Shown here in pieces: positions 7,545 to 16,255 of a stretch of DNA of 64,000 nt (positions within the stretch are counted from its first letter, which is position 1; the number at the start of each line of letters is the position of its first letter). The stretch is from contig CP023454.1 in assembly GCA_002356635.1 (NCBI GenBank), forward strand, positions 248,001 through 312,000, given 5' to 3'. Below the pieces are notes generated by a model. That model ran no database searches and was not told the DNA's origin. It saw only the letters and a list, made by a program, of their open reading frames with translations. The translations under genes were made by a program, and so were the position numbers. Source of the DNA: Rhodobacteraceae bacterium QY30 (GTDB lineage Bacteria > Pseudomonadota > Alphaproteobacteria > Rhodobacterales > Rhodobacteraceae).

Positions 7545-8624
7545 ATGGCGGCGCAGACGATACGCAGGACAACCGGGCGCGGACGGCTTTATGACAGCAT
7601 CCTTGATACGATCGGGGATACACCTGTCGTCCGCCTGAACGCGCTTTCGCCGAAGGATGTGTCGGTCTATGTGAAGGCCGAGTTCTTCAATCCCGGCGGT
7701 TCGGTCAAGGACCGACTGGCCTTGAACATCATCGAGGCGGCGGAACGCTCCGGGGCCCTGAAGCCGGGACAGACGGTTGTCGAGGCGACAAGCGGCAATA
7801 CCGGCATCGGCCTTGCGATGGTTTGCGCGCAGAAGGGCTATCCGCTGGTCGTGACGATGGCGGACAGCTTTTCGGTCGAACGGCGGCGGCTGATGCGGAT
7901 GTTCGGCGCGAAGGTCGTGCTGACGCCACGGGCCGACAAGGGGATCGGGATGTACAACAAGGCGGTCGAACTGGCGCAGAAGAACGGCTGGTTCTTGGCG
8001 CGGCAGTTCGAGACGGACGCCAATGCCGACATTCACGAAAGCACCACGGCGCAGGAGATCCTGGGCGATTTCGCCGGGCAGCGGCTGGATCACGTGGTGA
8101 CGGGCTATGGCACGGGCGGCACGGTCGCGGGGATCGCGCGGGTCTTGAGGCGCGAGCGGCCGGACACCCGGATCGTTCTCGCGGAACCGGCGAACGCGGC
8201 GCTGATCGGCAGCGGCATCGCGCAGACCCGCGGCCCTGACGGTGCGCCGGCCGTCAGCCATCCGGCCTTTGAGCCGCATCCGATCCAGGGCTGGACGCCC
8301 GACTTCGTCCCGCTGGTGCTGCAAGAGGCGATCGACAAGCGCGGGTATGACCAGCTTGTGTCGGTGCCGGGCACCGAAGGCATTGCTTGGGCGAAGAAGC
8401 TGGCGGCGCGCGAAGGCATCCTGACAGGCATTTCGGGCGGATCGACGGTTGCCGTGGCCATGAAGATCGCCGAGAGCGCCGCGCCGGGCAGCGTGATCCT
8501 GGCCATGCTGCCCGACACCGGCGAACGCTATCTTTCGACGCCGCTTTTCCAGGACATCCCCGAGGAGATGGACGAGGCCGAACTGGCGCTGTCCCGCTCG
8601 ACCCCCGGTTATCAGCTTGGTTGA
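7545..8624 (+). CDS. cysK: Cysteine synthase-like PLP enzyme (CysK family)
   Basis: 359 residues from the ATG at 7545, chosen for its CGGAGGA Shine-Dalgarno. Family motifs are intact: NPGGSVKDR with the PLP lysine K55, the SGNTG substrate loop near 83-87, and GTGGT for the PLP phosphate. The C-terminal MLPDTGERYLSTPLF is typical of CysK. The expected reaction is O-acetylserine plus sulfide to cysteine. It is longer than many CysK proteins (about 310-345 residues), with an N-terminal extension. An amino-acid decarboxylase gene follows after 11 bases, an unusual neighbour for cysK, so a specialised beta-replacement reaction is possible. Family certain, exact substrate less so. Confidence 0.85.
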   Translation: MAAQTIRRTTGRGRLYDSILDTIGDTPVVRLNALSPKDVSVYVKAEFFNPGGSVKDRLALNIIEAAERSGALKPGQTVVEATSGNTGIGLAMVCAQKGYPLVVTMADSFSVERRRLMRMFGAKVVLTPRADKGIGMYNKAVELAQKNGWFLARQFETDANADIHESTTAQEILGDFAGQRLDHVVTGYGTGGTVAGIARVLRRERPDTRIVLAEPANAALIGSGIAQTRGPDGAPAVSHPAFEPHPIQGWTPDFVPLVLQEAIDKRGYDQLVSVPGTEGIAWAKKLAAREGILTGISGGSTVAVAMKIAESAAPGSVILAMLPDTGERYLSTPLFQDIPEEMDEAELALSRSTPGYQLG

Positions 8625-8635
8625 AGCGAGGCGCC

Positions 8636-10108
8636 ATGACCGAAACGCTTGACCCCGATGACTGGGGCGCCTTCGCCCGTGCGGCCCATGCGGCGCTGGA
8701 TCGCGCGATCACCGAAACTGCCAGCTTGCGCGCGCGGCCGGTCTGGCGGCCAATGCCGGACGGGGTGCGCGCCGCCCTTCGCCAGCCGCTGCCGCAACAG
8801 CCGCAGGCGCTGGACACCGTCCTGGATGAGGCGTGGCAGACCATCCTGTCCTATCCCATGGGCAATACCCATCCGCGCTTCTGGATGTGGTACATGGGCG
8901 CCTCGTCCCTGACGGGGGCGCTGGCGGATTTCCTGGCGGCCTTCGACGGCTCGAATCTTGGCGGCGGGAACCACGCGGCTGCGGAGACCGAACGCCAGGT
9001 CATCGACTGGCTGAAAGAGATCGCCGGTTTCCCGTCTGGCGCCAGCGGCACCCTGACCAGCGGCGGCTCTGCGGCGAACCTGATCGCGCTGACGGTCGCA
9101 CGGAACGAGGCCGCCGAGATCGACCTGCGGGCCGAGGGGTTGGCCGCATTGCCGCGACCCTTGCGCTTCTACGCCTCGGATCAGGTGCATGGCTGCCATC
9201 AGAAGGCGGTGGAACTGCTGGGGCTGGGCAATCGCGCCCTGCGGCGGATTCCAACCGATGCCGCCTGCCGGATGGATATCGCCGCCCTGGCCGAGGCCAT
9301 AGCAGAGGACCGCCGCGCCGGCTGGCAGCCCGCCTGCGTGATCGCCACAGCCGGAACGGTCAACACGGGTGCCATCGATCCCTTGCCCGCCATTGCCGAC
9401 CTGTGCCGTGGCGAAGGCCTGTGGCTCCACGTCGATGGTTGCATCGGCGCCTTGGCGCGGCTGTCCGCCGACCACCGTCACCTGCTGGACGGGATGGAGC
9501 GCGCCGACAGCCTGGCGCTGGACCCGCACAAAAGCCTGCATGTCCCGTTCGAAGCGGGCTGCGTCCTCATCCGCGATCCGCAGGCGCATCTGCGCGGCTT
9601 CGCCCTGCACAGCGAATATCTGGACCCGTCGGCGCGTGGGATCGCCGCAGCAAGCTGGCTTCTGGACCTTGGATTGCAGACATCGCGCGGGTTCCGGGCG
9701 CTGAAGATCTGGATGATGCTGAAGGAACAGGGCGTGGACCGTTTCGGGCGGATCATCGGCCGCAACATCGACCAGGCGCACCTGCTGGCGGCCCGGATCA
9801 ACGGCGAACCGCGACTGGAACTGCTGGCGCCGGTCACGCTGGACATCGTCTGCTTCCGCTACAATCCCGGCGGCCTGGATGCCGAGGCGCTTGAGACCCT
9901 GAACACCGAGATCATGATGCGCCTGCAAGAGGCGGGCACCGTCGCCTTTTCCGATACGACGGTTCATGGCGTGCATGGACTTCGCGCGGCGATCTGCAAT
10001 CACCGGACCACCGACGAAGATCTGGATATCGCGGTATCCTCCCTGCTGGCCACAGGGGATGCGCTGGTTTCGGGGGGGCTGACCGCTCAGGATACGATCT
10101 TCCAGTAG
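8636..10108 (+). CDS. Group II PLP-dependent amino-acid decarboxylase
   Basis: 490 residues. The PLP lysine is K299 in [24 protein letters not shown] (265-272) holds the PLP-interacting aspartate, H185 in [11 protein letters not shown] fits the ring-stacking histidine, and SGGSAANL (142-149) fits the phosphate-binding loop. The fold is that of aromatic-L-amino-acid, glutamate and cysteine-sulfinate decarboxylases. Substrate specificity cannot be read directly. The frame is open much further upstream, but the ATG at 8636 lies 11 bases after the cysK-like stop, implying a two-gene operon. The context makes a sulfur-containing substrate such as cysteine sulfinate or cysteate plausible; aromatic amino acids are the alternative. 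Its 3' end overlaps the convergent NTF2-like gene by 22 bases. Confidence 0.85.
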   Translation: MTETLDPDDWGAFARAAHAALDRAITETASLRARPVWRPMPDGVRAALRQPLPQQPQALDTVLDEAWQTILSYPMGNTHPRFWMWYMGASSLTGALADFLAAFDGSNLGGGNHAAAETERQVIDWLKEIAGFPSGASGTLTSGGSAANLIALTVARNEAAEIDLRAEGLAALPRPLRFYASDQVHGCHQKAVELLGLGNRALRRIPTDAACRMDIAALAEAIAEDRRAGWQPACVIATAGTVNTGAIDPLPAIADLCRGEGLWLHVDGCIGALARLSADHRHLLDGMERADSLALDPHKSLHVPFEAGCVLIRDPQAHLRGFALHSEYLDPSARGIAAASWLLDLGLQTSRGFRALKIWMMLKEQGVDRFGRIIGRNIDQAHLLAARINGEPRLELLAPVTLDIVCFRYNPGGLDAEALETLNTEIMMRLQEAGTVAFSDTTVHGVHGLRAAICNHRTTDEDLDIAVSSLLATGDALVSGGLTAQDTIFQ

Positions 10109-10461
10109 GAATCCTTTCGGATCACCTTTCCGTCCGCGAAGGTATAGAAATCGCAGCCACGCACCCGCAGCTTCGTTCCGTCCAGGAGGGTGCCGGTCAG
10201 CAGCCATTTCGACATGCCGGTGTCGCCGCTGGCAAAGTTCTCGACGTCGGCATAATGAACGTCGGGGGTGGTTTCGAAGCGCGTCATCAGCCCCCGCCGC
10301 ACCTCGGCCCGGCCGACAAAGCGACTGCCGTGCGGTTCCGGCCCGCGCGGCATGTCCAGCTGACAGTCGTCAGCAAGGAACGCCATGATCTGATCGATAT
10401 CATGTGCGTTGAAGGCCGCCGCCAGGCTGTCAAGCGCCTCAAGGATCGCTGCGTCGTCCAT
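10087..10461 (-). CDS. SnoaL/NTF2-like small protein
   Basis: 124 residues with the cone-like NTF2/SnoaL pattern: an N-terminal helix pair (LAAAFNAHDIDQIMAFLADDCQLDMP), then beta strands ending in [18 protein letters not shown]. Many such proteins are isomerases, dehydratases or ligand-binding proteins; no decisive catalytic set can be assigned here. It lies downstream of ftsH on the same strand with a 50-base gap and is convergent with the decarboxylase gene, overlapping it by 22 bases. The function is unknown. Confidence 0.75.
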   Translation of the reverse strand: MDDAAILEALDSLAAAFNAHDIDQIMAFLADDCQLDMPRGPEPHGSRFVGRAEVRRGLMTRFETTPDVHYADVENFASGDTGMSKWLLTGTLLDGTKLRVRGCDFYTFADGKVIRKDSYWKIVS

Positions 10462-10511
10462 CTCCGTTCTCCGTCCCGGAAGAACGATTGCAGTCTACAC
10501 CCTTTTGGCCC

Positions 10512-12503
10512 TCATGCCGGCGATTTCGACACCGGAGGAGCGATCCTTGGCCGATCGGGCAGTTCGGGGGCGGGGGGCAGGCCCGTCACCTCCAGGATCT
10601 CGGCTTCGTCCAGAGATTCGCGCTGCATCAGGGCCGTTACCAGGGCGTCCAGTCTTGGACGGTGCTCGACCAGCAGGCGGCGGGCCTCCTGGTGGCACTC
10701 GCGGATCACCCGCGCCACCTCCAGGTCGATCAGGCGGGCGGTATCCTCGCTGTAGGGCTTGGCCCCGGGCAGCGCCTCCATGCCCACCCAGTTGTTCTGT
10801 CGCGGCGCCAGCTGAACCATGCCGACCTTCTCGCTCATCCCCCAGCGGGTCACCATTTGCCGGGCAAGGCCGGTGGCCTGTTCGATGTCGTTCTCGGCCC
10901 CTGTGGTCCGGGTGCCATAGACGATTTCTTCGGCGGCCCGCCCGCCCAGCATCCCGATGATCTTGGCGCGCAGATAGGCTTCTGCATAGTTGTAGCGGTC
11001 GGTCAGCGGGCGCTGGTAGGTGACGCCCAGCGCCTGCCCGCGCGGAACGATGGTGACGCGGTTCACGGGGTCGGCCCCGGCCACGACCAGTCCCAGGATG
11101 GCATGGCCGCCTTCATGATAGGCCACGCGCTCCTTGTCGGCCTCGCTCAGGATGATCGGGCGTTCCGGCCCCAGGATGATCTTTTCCAGCGCGTCGATGA
11201 AGTCCTTCTGGTGCACCTCGTCCTGCTGGCGGCGTGCGGCCAGAAGGGCGGCTTCGTTCACCAGGTTGCGGATATCCGCGCCGGACACGCCCGGCGTGGT
11301 GCGGGCAAGCTCGGCCAGGCTTACGTCCGGGCCCAGCGGGACATTGCGGGTATGGACCTTGAAGATCGCCTCGCGACCGTTCCGGTCGGGCAGGTTGACG
11401 ACCACGCGACGGTCGAAGCGGCCAGGGCGCAGAAGCGCGCGGTCCAGCACATCGGGCTGGTTGGTCGCGGCCAGGACGATCACGCCTTCGCGGCTGGAAA
11501 ACCCGTCCATCTCGGTCAGGATCTGGTTCAGCGTCTGTTCCTGTTCGCTGGCCCCGCCCAGCACGGCCTGGCCCCGGGCGCGGCCGATGGAGTCGATCTC
11601 GTCGATGAAGATGATCGCCGGGGCGTTCTTGCGCGCCTCCTGGAACAGGTCGCGCACGCGGGCGGCGCCGACACCGACGATCATCTCGACGAATTCCGAG
11701 CCGCTCATGGAAAAGAACGGCACCTCGGCTTCGCCGGCGACGGCGCGGGCCAGAAGGGTCTTGCCGGTGCCCGGCGCGCCCACCAGCAGCACCCCTTTCG
11801 GGGCGGTGCCGCCCAGGCGAGTGTATTTCTCGGGGTTTTTCAGAAAATCGACGATCTCGACCAGTTCGTTTTCGGCCTCCTCGATCCCCGCGACATCGTC
11901 GAAACTGACCCGTGTTTCGGTTTCCTTGTCAAAGCGGCGGGCCTTGCTTTGCCCCATGCCCCCAAAGCCGCCCAGCATCCCGCCGCCCATCTTCGCGGCG
12001 CGACGGAACAGCCAGACATAGATGCCGATGATCAGAAGTGCCGGGCCAAAGGCGGACAGCAAGGTGATCAGGGGATTGGCCTCGGTCTGGATCGGCGTGG
12101 CCCGGATCTCGACACCGCGCCGGATCAGTTCGGTCTCCAGCCCTGAATCGACGAAGGCGGGCAAGACGGTGGTAAAAGCGCTGATGCTGCGCGCCTCGGG
12201 CGCCGGTGCGCGGTCGGTCGCGGGGGGCGTCCACTGGACCGGCGCTTTGAACTTGCCGTCAAGCGCGTCGTTCCTGCTGTGCACGGCCTCGATATTGTCG
12301 CGCGCCAGCTGTTCCCGGAAGAAGGTGTAGGAAACCGAATCGGGTTCCGCTTCGCCAGGGAACAGCAGGCCGACCAGGAAGTAGTTCAGGATCAGGATCG
12401 CCAGGAAGATCAGCCAGGTCCGGCCGGGTGGAACCGCATTCCCGTTTTCCTGCCGGCCGGACGCGGTTCGGAACGGGCGGGACGTGTTGGCGTTCACGGG
12501 CAT
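10512..12503 (-). CDS. ftsH: ATP-dependent zinc metalloprotease FtsH
   Basis: 663 residues: an N-terminal membrane segment (about 30-48), a periplasmic domain, a second membrane segment (about 148-166), then the AAA domain with Walker A GAPGTGKT (242-249), Walker B IIFIDEID (297-304) and second-region-of-homology arginines near [11 protein letters not shown]. The zinc site is HEGGH (463-467), with the acidic third ligand probably in [10 protein letters not shown]. It degrades membrane and selected soluble proteins. HEGGH replaces the usual HEAGH. It is not beside tilS or hflKC, the usual neighbours of the main FtsH, so it may be a second copy. The downstream NTF2-like gene may be co-transcribed. 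Confidence 0.95.
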   Translation of the reverse strand: MPVNANTSRPFRTASGRQENGNAVPPGRTWLIFLAILILNYFLVGLLFPGEAEPDSVSYTFFREQLARDNIEAVHSRNDALDGKFKAPVQWTPPATDRAPAPEARSISAFTTVLPAFVDSGLETELIRRGVEIRATPIQTEANPLITLLSAFGPALLIIGIYVWLFRRAAKMGGGMLGGFGGMGQSKARRFDKETETRVSFDDVAGIEEAENELVEIVDFLKNPEKYTRLGGTAPKGVLLVGAPGTGKTLLARAVAGEAEVPFFSMSGSEFVEMIVGVGAARVRDLFQEARKNAPAIIFIDEIDSIGRARGQAVLGGASEQEQTLNQILTEMDGFSSREGVIVLAATNQPDVLDRALLRPGRFDRRVVVNLPDRNGREAIFKVHTRNVPLGPDVSLAELARTTPGVSGADIRNLVNEAALLAARRQQDEVHQKDFIDALEKIILGPERPIILSEADKERVAYHEGGHAILGLVVAGADPVNRVTIVPRGQALGVTYQRPLTDRYNYAEAYLRAKIIGMLGGRAAEEIVYGTRTTGAENDIEQATGLARQMVTRWGMSEKVGMVQLAPRQNNWVGMEALPGAKPYSEDTARLIDLEVARVIRECHQEARRLLVEHRPRLDALVTALMQRESLDEAEILEVTGLPPAPELPDRPRIAPPVSKSPA

Positions 12504-12593
12504 TCCGGTCTCCTGAGGCGGCTTGGGCGCAGGAAACCGGCATTGTGGCCCTGGGGCAAGCGCAATCGGACCCGGGTGAAATCCGCGGACCCG

Positions 12594-13319
12594 TCACATG
12601 GCGCTGATGCGTCCCGCCGCCGCGCGCAGATGGGCGGCCAGCTCCTCGCGTCGGCCCAGCATCCGGTAGATCGGGCCGGCCACCGCCAGCCCGTAGCGAC
12701 GGCCCGCCGTGACGACTGGCACGCCCACCCCCAGGACATCGGCGGTGGATTCGCCCAGATCCTCGCACCAGCCGCGCGCCTCGGCCGCCTCGATTTCGGC
12801 GGACAGATCCGAAGGGCCCTTCGATTCCGGTCCGGGCTGATAGCGCAGGGTCCGCAGGATGCGGTCACGCTCGGCCGATGGATAACTGGCCAGGATGGCC
12901 TTGCCGCTTGAGGTGGTCTGAAGGGCCCGGCGTTCGCCGACGCGGGCAAAGTAGCGGATCGGTGCGGTGCATTCGACCACGTCGACATAGACCACATCCT
13001 GCTGGTCCCGCACCGAAAGCACGGCGGTTTCCCCGGTCGCAAGCGCCAGTGCCTCCAGCTGGCCGTGGAGGCGCGCGGTCAGCGGGTCGCCGTCCATGGT
13101 CAGGCGGGAAAGCTCCAGCATCCGCTGGGTCGGATAATAGCCGCCGCGTGGCTTGGTTTCATAAAGGAAACCGCGACTGGCCAGTGTCTCGATCACGTTG
13201 AAGGTGCTGGATTTCGGAGTATCCAGAAGCTCGGACAGCGCGGTTAGCGTCAACGGCGACCGCTCTCGGGCGAAGACCTCGAACAGATCCAGGACATTGT
13301 CGATCTGCCTGACACGCAT
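12594..13319 (-). CDS. IclR-family transcriptional regulator
   Basis: 241 residues from the ATG at 13319, which has CGGAGG five bases upstream; the open frame to 13469 is not needed. The N-terminal winged helix is at about 15-65 (LTALSELLDTPKSSTFNVIETLASRGFL), followed by an IclR effector domain of GAF-like fold (ETAVLSVRDQQDVVYVDVVE to GVGVPVVTAGRRYGLAVAGP). The gene is divergent from the ABC transporter operon beginning at 13481 and probably regulates it. IclR proteins often sense carboxylic or aromatic acids, which hints at the transporter substrate but does not prove it. Confidence 0.9.
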   Translation of the reverse strand: MRVRQIDNVLDLFEVFARERSPLTLTALSELLDTPKSSTFNVIETLASRGFLYETKPRGGYYPTQRMLELSRLTMDGDPLTARLHGQLEALALATGETAVLSVRDQQDVVYVDVVECTAPIRYFARVGERRALQTTSSGKAILASYPSAERDRILRTLRYQPGPESKGPSDLSAEIEAAEARGWCEDLGESTADVLGVGVPVVTAGRRYGLAVAGPIYRMLGRREELAAHLRAAAGRISAM

Positions 13320-13367
13320 GAAGCCTCCGGCCGCGTTGGTGGTGTTTCCCTGATCTATAGCGTTTTT

Positions 13368-13383
13368 GTTCATGAATGTGAAC
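13368..13383. promoter_or_regulatory. Candidate IclR operator
   Basis: The 16-base element has matching outer arms GTTCA and TGAAC around a 6-base centre, in the divergent region between the IclR gene and the transporter operon, 25 bases upstream of a promoter-like sequence. IclR proteins bind palindromes of about this size. Position and symmetry are the only evidence. Confidence 0.4.
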
Positions 13384-13407
13384 AGTTTTGCTTGTTTCTG
13401 AAATCTG

Positions 13408-13436
13408 TTGACTTGGTCAAAAACCGGTCCTAGCCT
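13408..13436 (+). promoter_or_regulatory. Likely promoter of the ABC transporter operon
   Basis: TTGACT (13408-13413) and TAGCCT (13431-13436) are separated by 17 bases, 45 bases before the ATG at 13481. The -35 element is embedded in a perfect short palindrome, TTGAC-TTG-GTCAA (13408-13420), which could be a second regulator contact site overlapping RNA polymerase. Confidence 0.6.
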
Positions 13437-13480
13437 TTTCCCAACGGGGCAGCAGACCCCAGGCACCAACGGGAGGATTC

Positions 13481-14233
13481 ATGGCGGATGACATCATCCT
13501 GTCTGCCAGTGGCCTGACGAAGGAATTCAAGGGCTTCATCGCGGTCGACGGCGTTGATCTGAGGGTGCGGCGCGGCAGCATCCATGCGTTGATCGGGCCG
13601 AATGGCGCAGGAAAGACCACCTGCTTCAACCTTCTGACCAAATTCCTGACGCCGACGCGCGGCACCATCACCTACAACGGGCGGGACATCACCCAGCGCA
13701 AGCCGGCCGATATCGCCCGGCTGGGGCTGATCCGCTCTTTCCAGATCTCGGCGGTCTTTCCGCACATGAGCGTGCTGGAAAACGTCCGCATCGCCCTGCA
13801 ACGCGAACGCAACGACTCCTTTGCGTTCTGGCGCTCGCAGTCCACGCTCGACAGTCTGAACGGCCGGGCCCATGACCTTGTGCAGGCCGTGGGGCTGATC
13901 GAGTTCATCGACTCCCTGGCGGGTGAACTGTCCTATGGCCGCAAACGGGCGCTGGAAATCGCCACGACGCTGGCGCTGGACCCCGAACTGATGCTGCTGG
14001 ACGAACCGATGGCCGGAATGGCCGCCGATGATGTGGACCGCATAACCCAGCTGATCCGGCGCGTGTCGAAAAACCGCACGGTGCTGATGGTCGAACATAA
14101 CCTTTCCGTCGTCTCGACGCTTTCGGATGTCATCACGGTGCTGGCGCGCGGCAAGGTCCTGGCCGAAGGCGATTACGCCACCGTTTCGAAGGATCCGCGT
14201 GTTCTTGAAGCCTATATCGGGGCCCACCCATGA
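13481..14233 (+). CDS. Branched-chain amino-acid-type ABC transporter ATPase (LivG-like)
   Basis: 250 residues. Walker A is GPNGAGKTT near residue 38, the Q-loop region follows, the signature is degenerate (LSYGRKRALEIATTLALDPELMLLDEPMAGM) with Walker B LMLLDEP, and the switch histidine is in MVEHNL. LivG-type ATPases characteristically carry the long insert between Walker A and signature seen here. It energises the permease pair encoded downstream, in the cytoplasm at the inner membrane. The ATG at 13481 has GGGAGG upstream. It is the first gene of a five-gene operon and overlaps the second ATPase gene by 4 bases. Confidence 0.93.
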   Translation: MADDIILSASGLTKEFKGFIAVDGVDLRVRRGSIHALIGPNGAGKTTCFNLLTKFLTPTRGTITYNGRDITQRKPADIARLGLIRSFQISAVFPHMSVLENVRIALQRERNDSFAFWRSQSTLDSLNGRAHDLVQAVGLIEFIDSLAGELSYGRKRALEIATTLALDPELMLLDEPMAGMAADDVDRITQLIRRVSKNRTVLMVEHNLSVVSTLSDVITVLARGKVLAEGDYATVSKDPRVLEAYIGAHP

Positions 14234-14952
14234 CGAGTGTTGCACCTTCGACCGAGCCGCTTCTGGCCGTCCGCGACCTGAAGGCGTGGTATGGGGAATC
14301 GCATGTCCTTCACGGCATCACGATCGACGTCCGTCCCGGTGAAGTGGTCACGCTTCTGGGTCGGAACGGCGCGGGAAAGACCACCACGCTCAAGTCCATC
14401 ATGGGCGTCATCGACAAGCGCCGCGGATCGGTGCGCTTCAACGGGAATGAACTGATCGGCCTGTCCTCGCGCCACATCGCCCGGCAGGGCATCGCCTGGT
14501 GCCCCGAAGAACGCGGGATCTTTTCAAGCCTCGACGTGCGGGAAAACCTGCTTCTGCCGCCGGTCGTGGCCCCGGGCGGCTTCACGATGGAGCAGATCTT
14601 CGATCTGTTCCCGAACCTGAAGGAACGGCTTCACAGCCAGGGGACAAAGCTTTCCGGCGGCGAACAGCAGATGCTGGCGATCGGCCGCATCCTGCGCACC
14701 GGCGCGCGGCTTCTGCTTCTGGACGAACCGACCGAGGGACTTGCGCCGGTTATCGTCCAGCAGATCGGCCACATGATCCAGAAGCTGAAGACGATGGGTT
14801 TCACCATCATTCTGGTTGAACAGAACTTCCACGCCGCCGCGACCGTCGCCGACCGGCACTACATCGTCGAACAGGGCCGCGTGGTGGACGAAATCGCCAA
14901 CGCAGAGCTGGAAGCCAACATGGACAAGCTGCACCGCTATCTCGGCGTCTGA
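14230..14952 (+). CDS. Branched-chain amino-acid-type ABC transporter ATPase (LivF-like)
   Basis: 240 residues with Walker A GRNGAGKTT, signature LSGGEQQMLAIGRIL, Walker B LLLLDEPTEGLAP and switch region ILVEQNF. It is the second ATPase of a heterodimeric pair typical of the HAAT family. Its ATG overlaps the stop of the LivG-like gene (ATGA), so the two are translationally coupled and presumably made in equal amounts. Confidence 0.93.
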   Translation: MTSVAPSTEPLLAVRDLKAWYGESHVLHGITIDVRPGEVVTLLGRNGAGKTTTLKSIMGVIDKRRGSVRFNGNELIGLSSRHIARQGIAWCPEERGIFSSLDVRENLLLPPVVAPGGFTMEQIFDLFPNLKERLHSQGTKLSGGEQQMLAIGRILRTGARLLLLDEPTEGLAPVIVQQIGHMIQKLKTMGFTIILVEQNFHAAATVADRHYIVEQGRVVDEIANAELEANMDKLHRYLGV

Positions 14953-14983
14953 GACTTTGATCCAACTTAGGGAGTGGAAAACA

Positions 14984-16189
14984 ATGAAGCTTTCGAAACT
15001 GCTCATGGCCGTCTCGGCGGCGGCGCTTCTGTCGGGCGGCGCCTTTGCCCAGGACAAGATCGACGTGAAGCTGGGTGTGCTGAACGATCGTTCCGGCACC
15101 TACGCCGACCTTTCGGGCGAAGGTTCGGTTATCGCGGCGCAGATGGCGGTCGAGGATTTCAAAGCCGCCGACAAGGGCATTAACGTCGAGATCGTCTCGG
15201 CCGATCACCAGAACAAGCCGGACATCGGGTCCAGCATCGCGCGCCAGTGGTATGACCAGGACGGCGTCGACGTGATCCTGGATGTCCCGACCTCGTCCGT
15301 GGCGCTGGCGGTGGCCGACATCACCAAGGAAAAGAACAAGATCTTCATGGATTCCGGTGCCGGGTCATCGGACCTGACGGGCAAGGCCTGTTCGCCCAAC
15401 ACCGTCCACTGGACCTATGACACCTGGGCGCTGGCCAATGGCACCGGCAGTGCAATGGTGAAGGCGGGCGGCGATACCTGGTTCTTCCTGACCGCCGACT
15501 ACGCCTTCGGTCACGCGCTGGAACGGGATACCGCCGCCGTTGTCGAAAAGGCGGGCGGCAAGGTGCTGGGCAGTGTCCGCCATCCGTTCCCCGGGCAGGA
15601 TTTCTCGTCCTTCCTGCTGCAGGCGCAGTCATCGGGCGCCAAGGTGATCGGCCTTGCTAACGCGGGGGCGGACACGACCAACGCCATCAAGCAGGCATCG
15701 GAATTCGGCATCGTGCAGGGCGGACAGAAGCTGGCCGGCCTTCTGACCTTCGTCACCGACGTCAAGGCGCTGGGCCTGCAAACCGCGCAGGGCCTTGTCC
15801 TGACGGAAGCCTTCTATTGGGATCAGAACGAAGGCACACGTGAGTTTTCGAAACGCTTCGCCGAACGCCACGGTGGCGCGATGCCGACGATGGTTCACGC
15901 GGGCGTCTATGCGTCCGTCCTGCATTACCTGAAGGCGGTCGAGGCGACGAAGGGCAAGGACGCCACCGCCGTCATGGCCAAGATGAAGGAAATGCCGACC
16001 GACGATCCGCTGTTCGGCCAGGGCGAAATCCGCGTCGACGGGCGCCATGTCCACAACATGTATCTGTTCGAGGTGAAGAAGCCCGAGGAATCGACCGGCG
16101 ACTGGGATCTTTACAAGACCGTCGCCACCATCCCCGCGGCCGAGGCCTTCCGCCCGCTGGCCGATGGCGGCTGCAACCTGGTCAAGTAA
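14984..16189 (+). CDS. Periplasmic substrate-binding protein, Leu/Ile/Val-type (HAAT family)
   Basis: 401 residues. A Sec signal peptide is evident (MKLSKLLMAVSAAALLSGGAFA, cleavage before QD), followed by a type-I periplasmic-binding fold opening IDVKLGVLNDRSGTYADLSGEG. The ATG at 14984 was chosen for the signal peptide and AGGGAG; the frame is open earlier without support. Binding proteins of this subgroup bind amino acids, but also aromatic acids, amides and urea. The SSVALAVADIT and ADYAFGHALERD segments correspond to ligand-contact regions but do not fix the substrate. The operon position and the IclR neighbour favour a carboxylate or aromatic acid; this is inference. Confidence 0.88.
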   Translation: MKLSKLLMAVSAAALLSGGAFAQDKIDVKLGVLNDRSGTYADLSGEGSVIAAQMAVEDFKAADKGINVEIVSADHQNKPDIGSSIARQWYDQDGVDVILDVPTSSVALAVADITKEKNKIFMDSGAGSSDLTGKACSPNTVHWTYDTWALANGTGSAMVKAGGDTWFFLTADYAFGHALERDTAAVVEKAGGKVLGSVRHPFPGQDFSSFLLQAQSSGAKVIGLANAGADTTNAIKQASEFGIVQGGQKLAGLLTFVTDVKALGLQTAQGLVLTEAFYWDQNEGTREFSKRFAERHGGAMPTMVHAGVYASVLHYLKAVEATKGKDATAVMAKMKEMPTDDPLFGQGEIRVDGRHVHNMYLFEVKKPEESTGDWDLYKTVATIPAAEAFRPLADGGCNLVK

Positions 16190-16204
16190 ACACGAAAACG
16201 TTGT

Positions 16205-16230
16205 CCCCCGGGGCGTTGGTTCCCCGGGGG
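16205..16230 (+). other. Strong hairpin after the binding-protein gene
   Basis: A perfect 9-base stem CCCCCGGGG / CCCCGGGGG with an 8-base loop starts 15 bases after the binding-protein stop. There is no T run, and permease genes of the same system follow. Such structures commonly protect the upstream mRNA from 3' exonucleases, giving more binding protein than permease. Confidence 0.7.
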
Positions 16231-16255
16231 ATAGGCCCCTTTCGGAACCGGTCAC

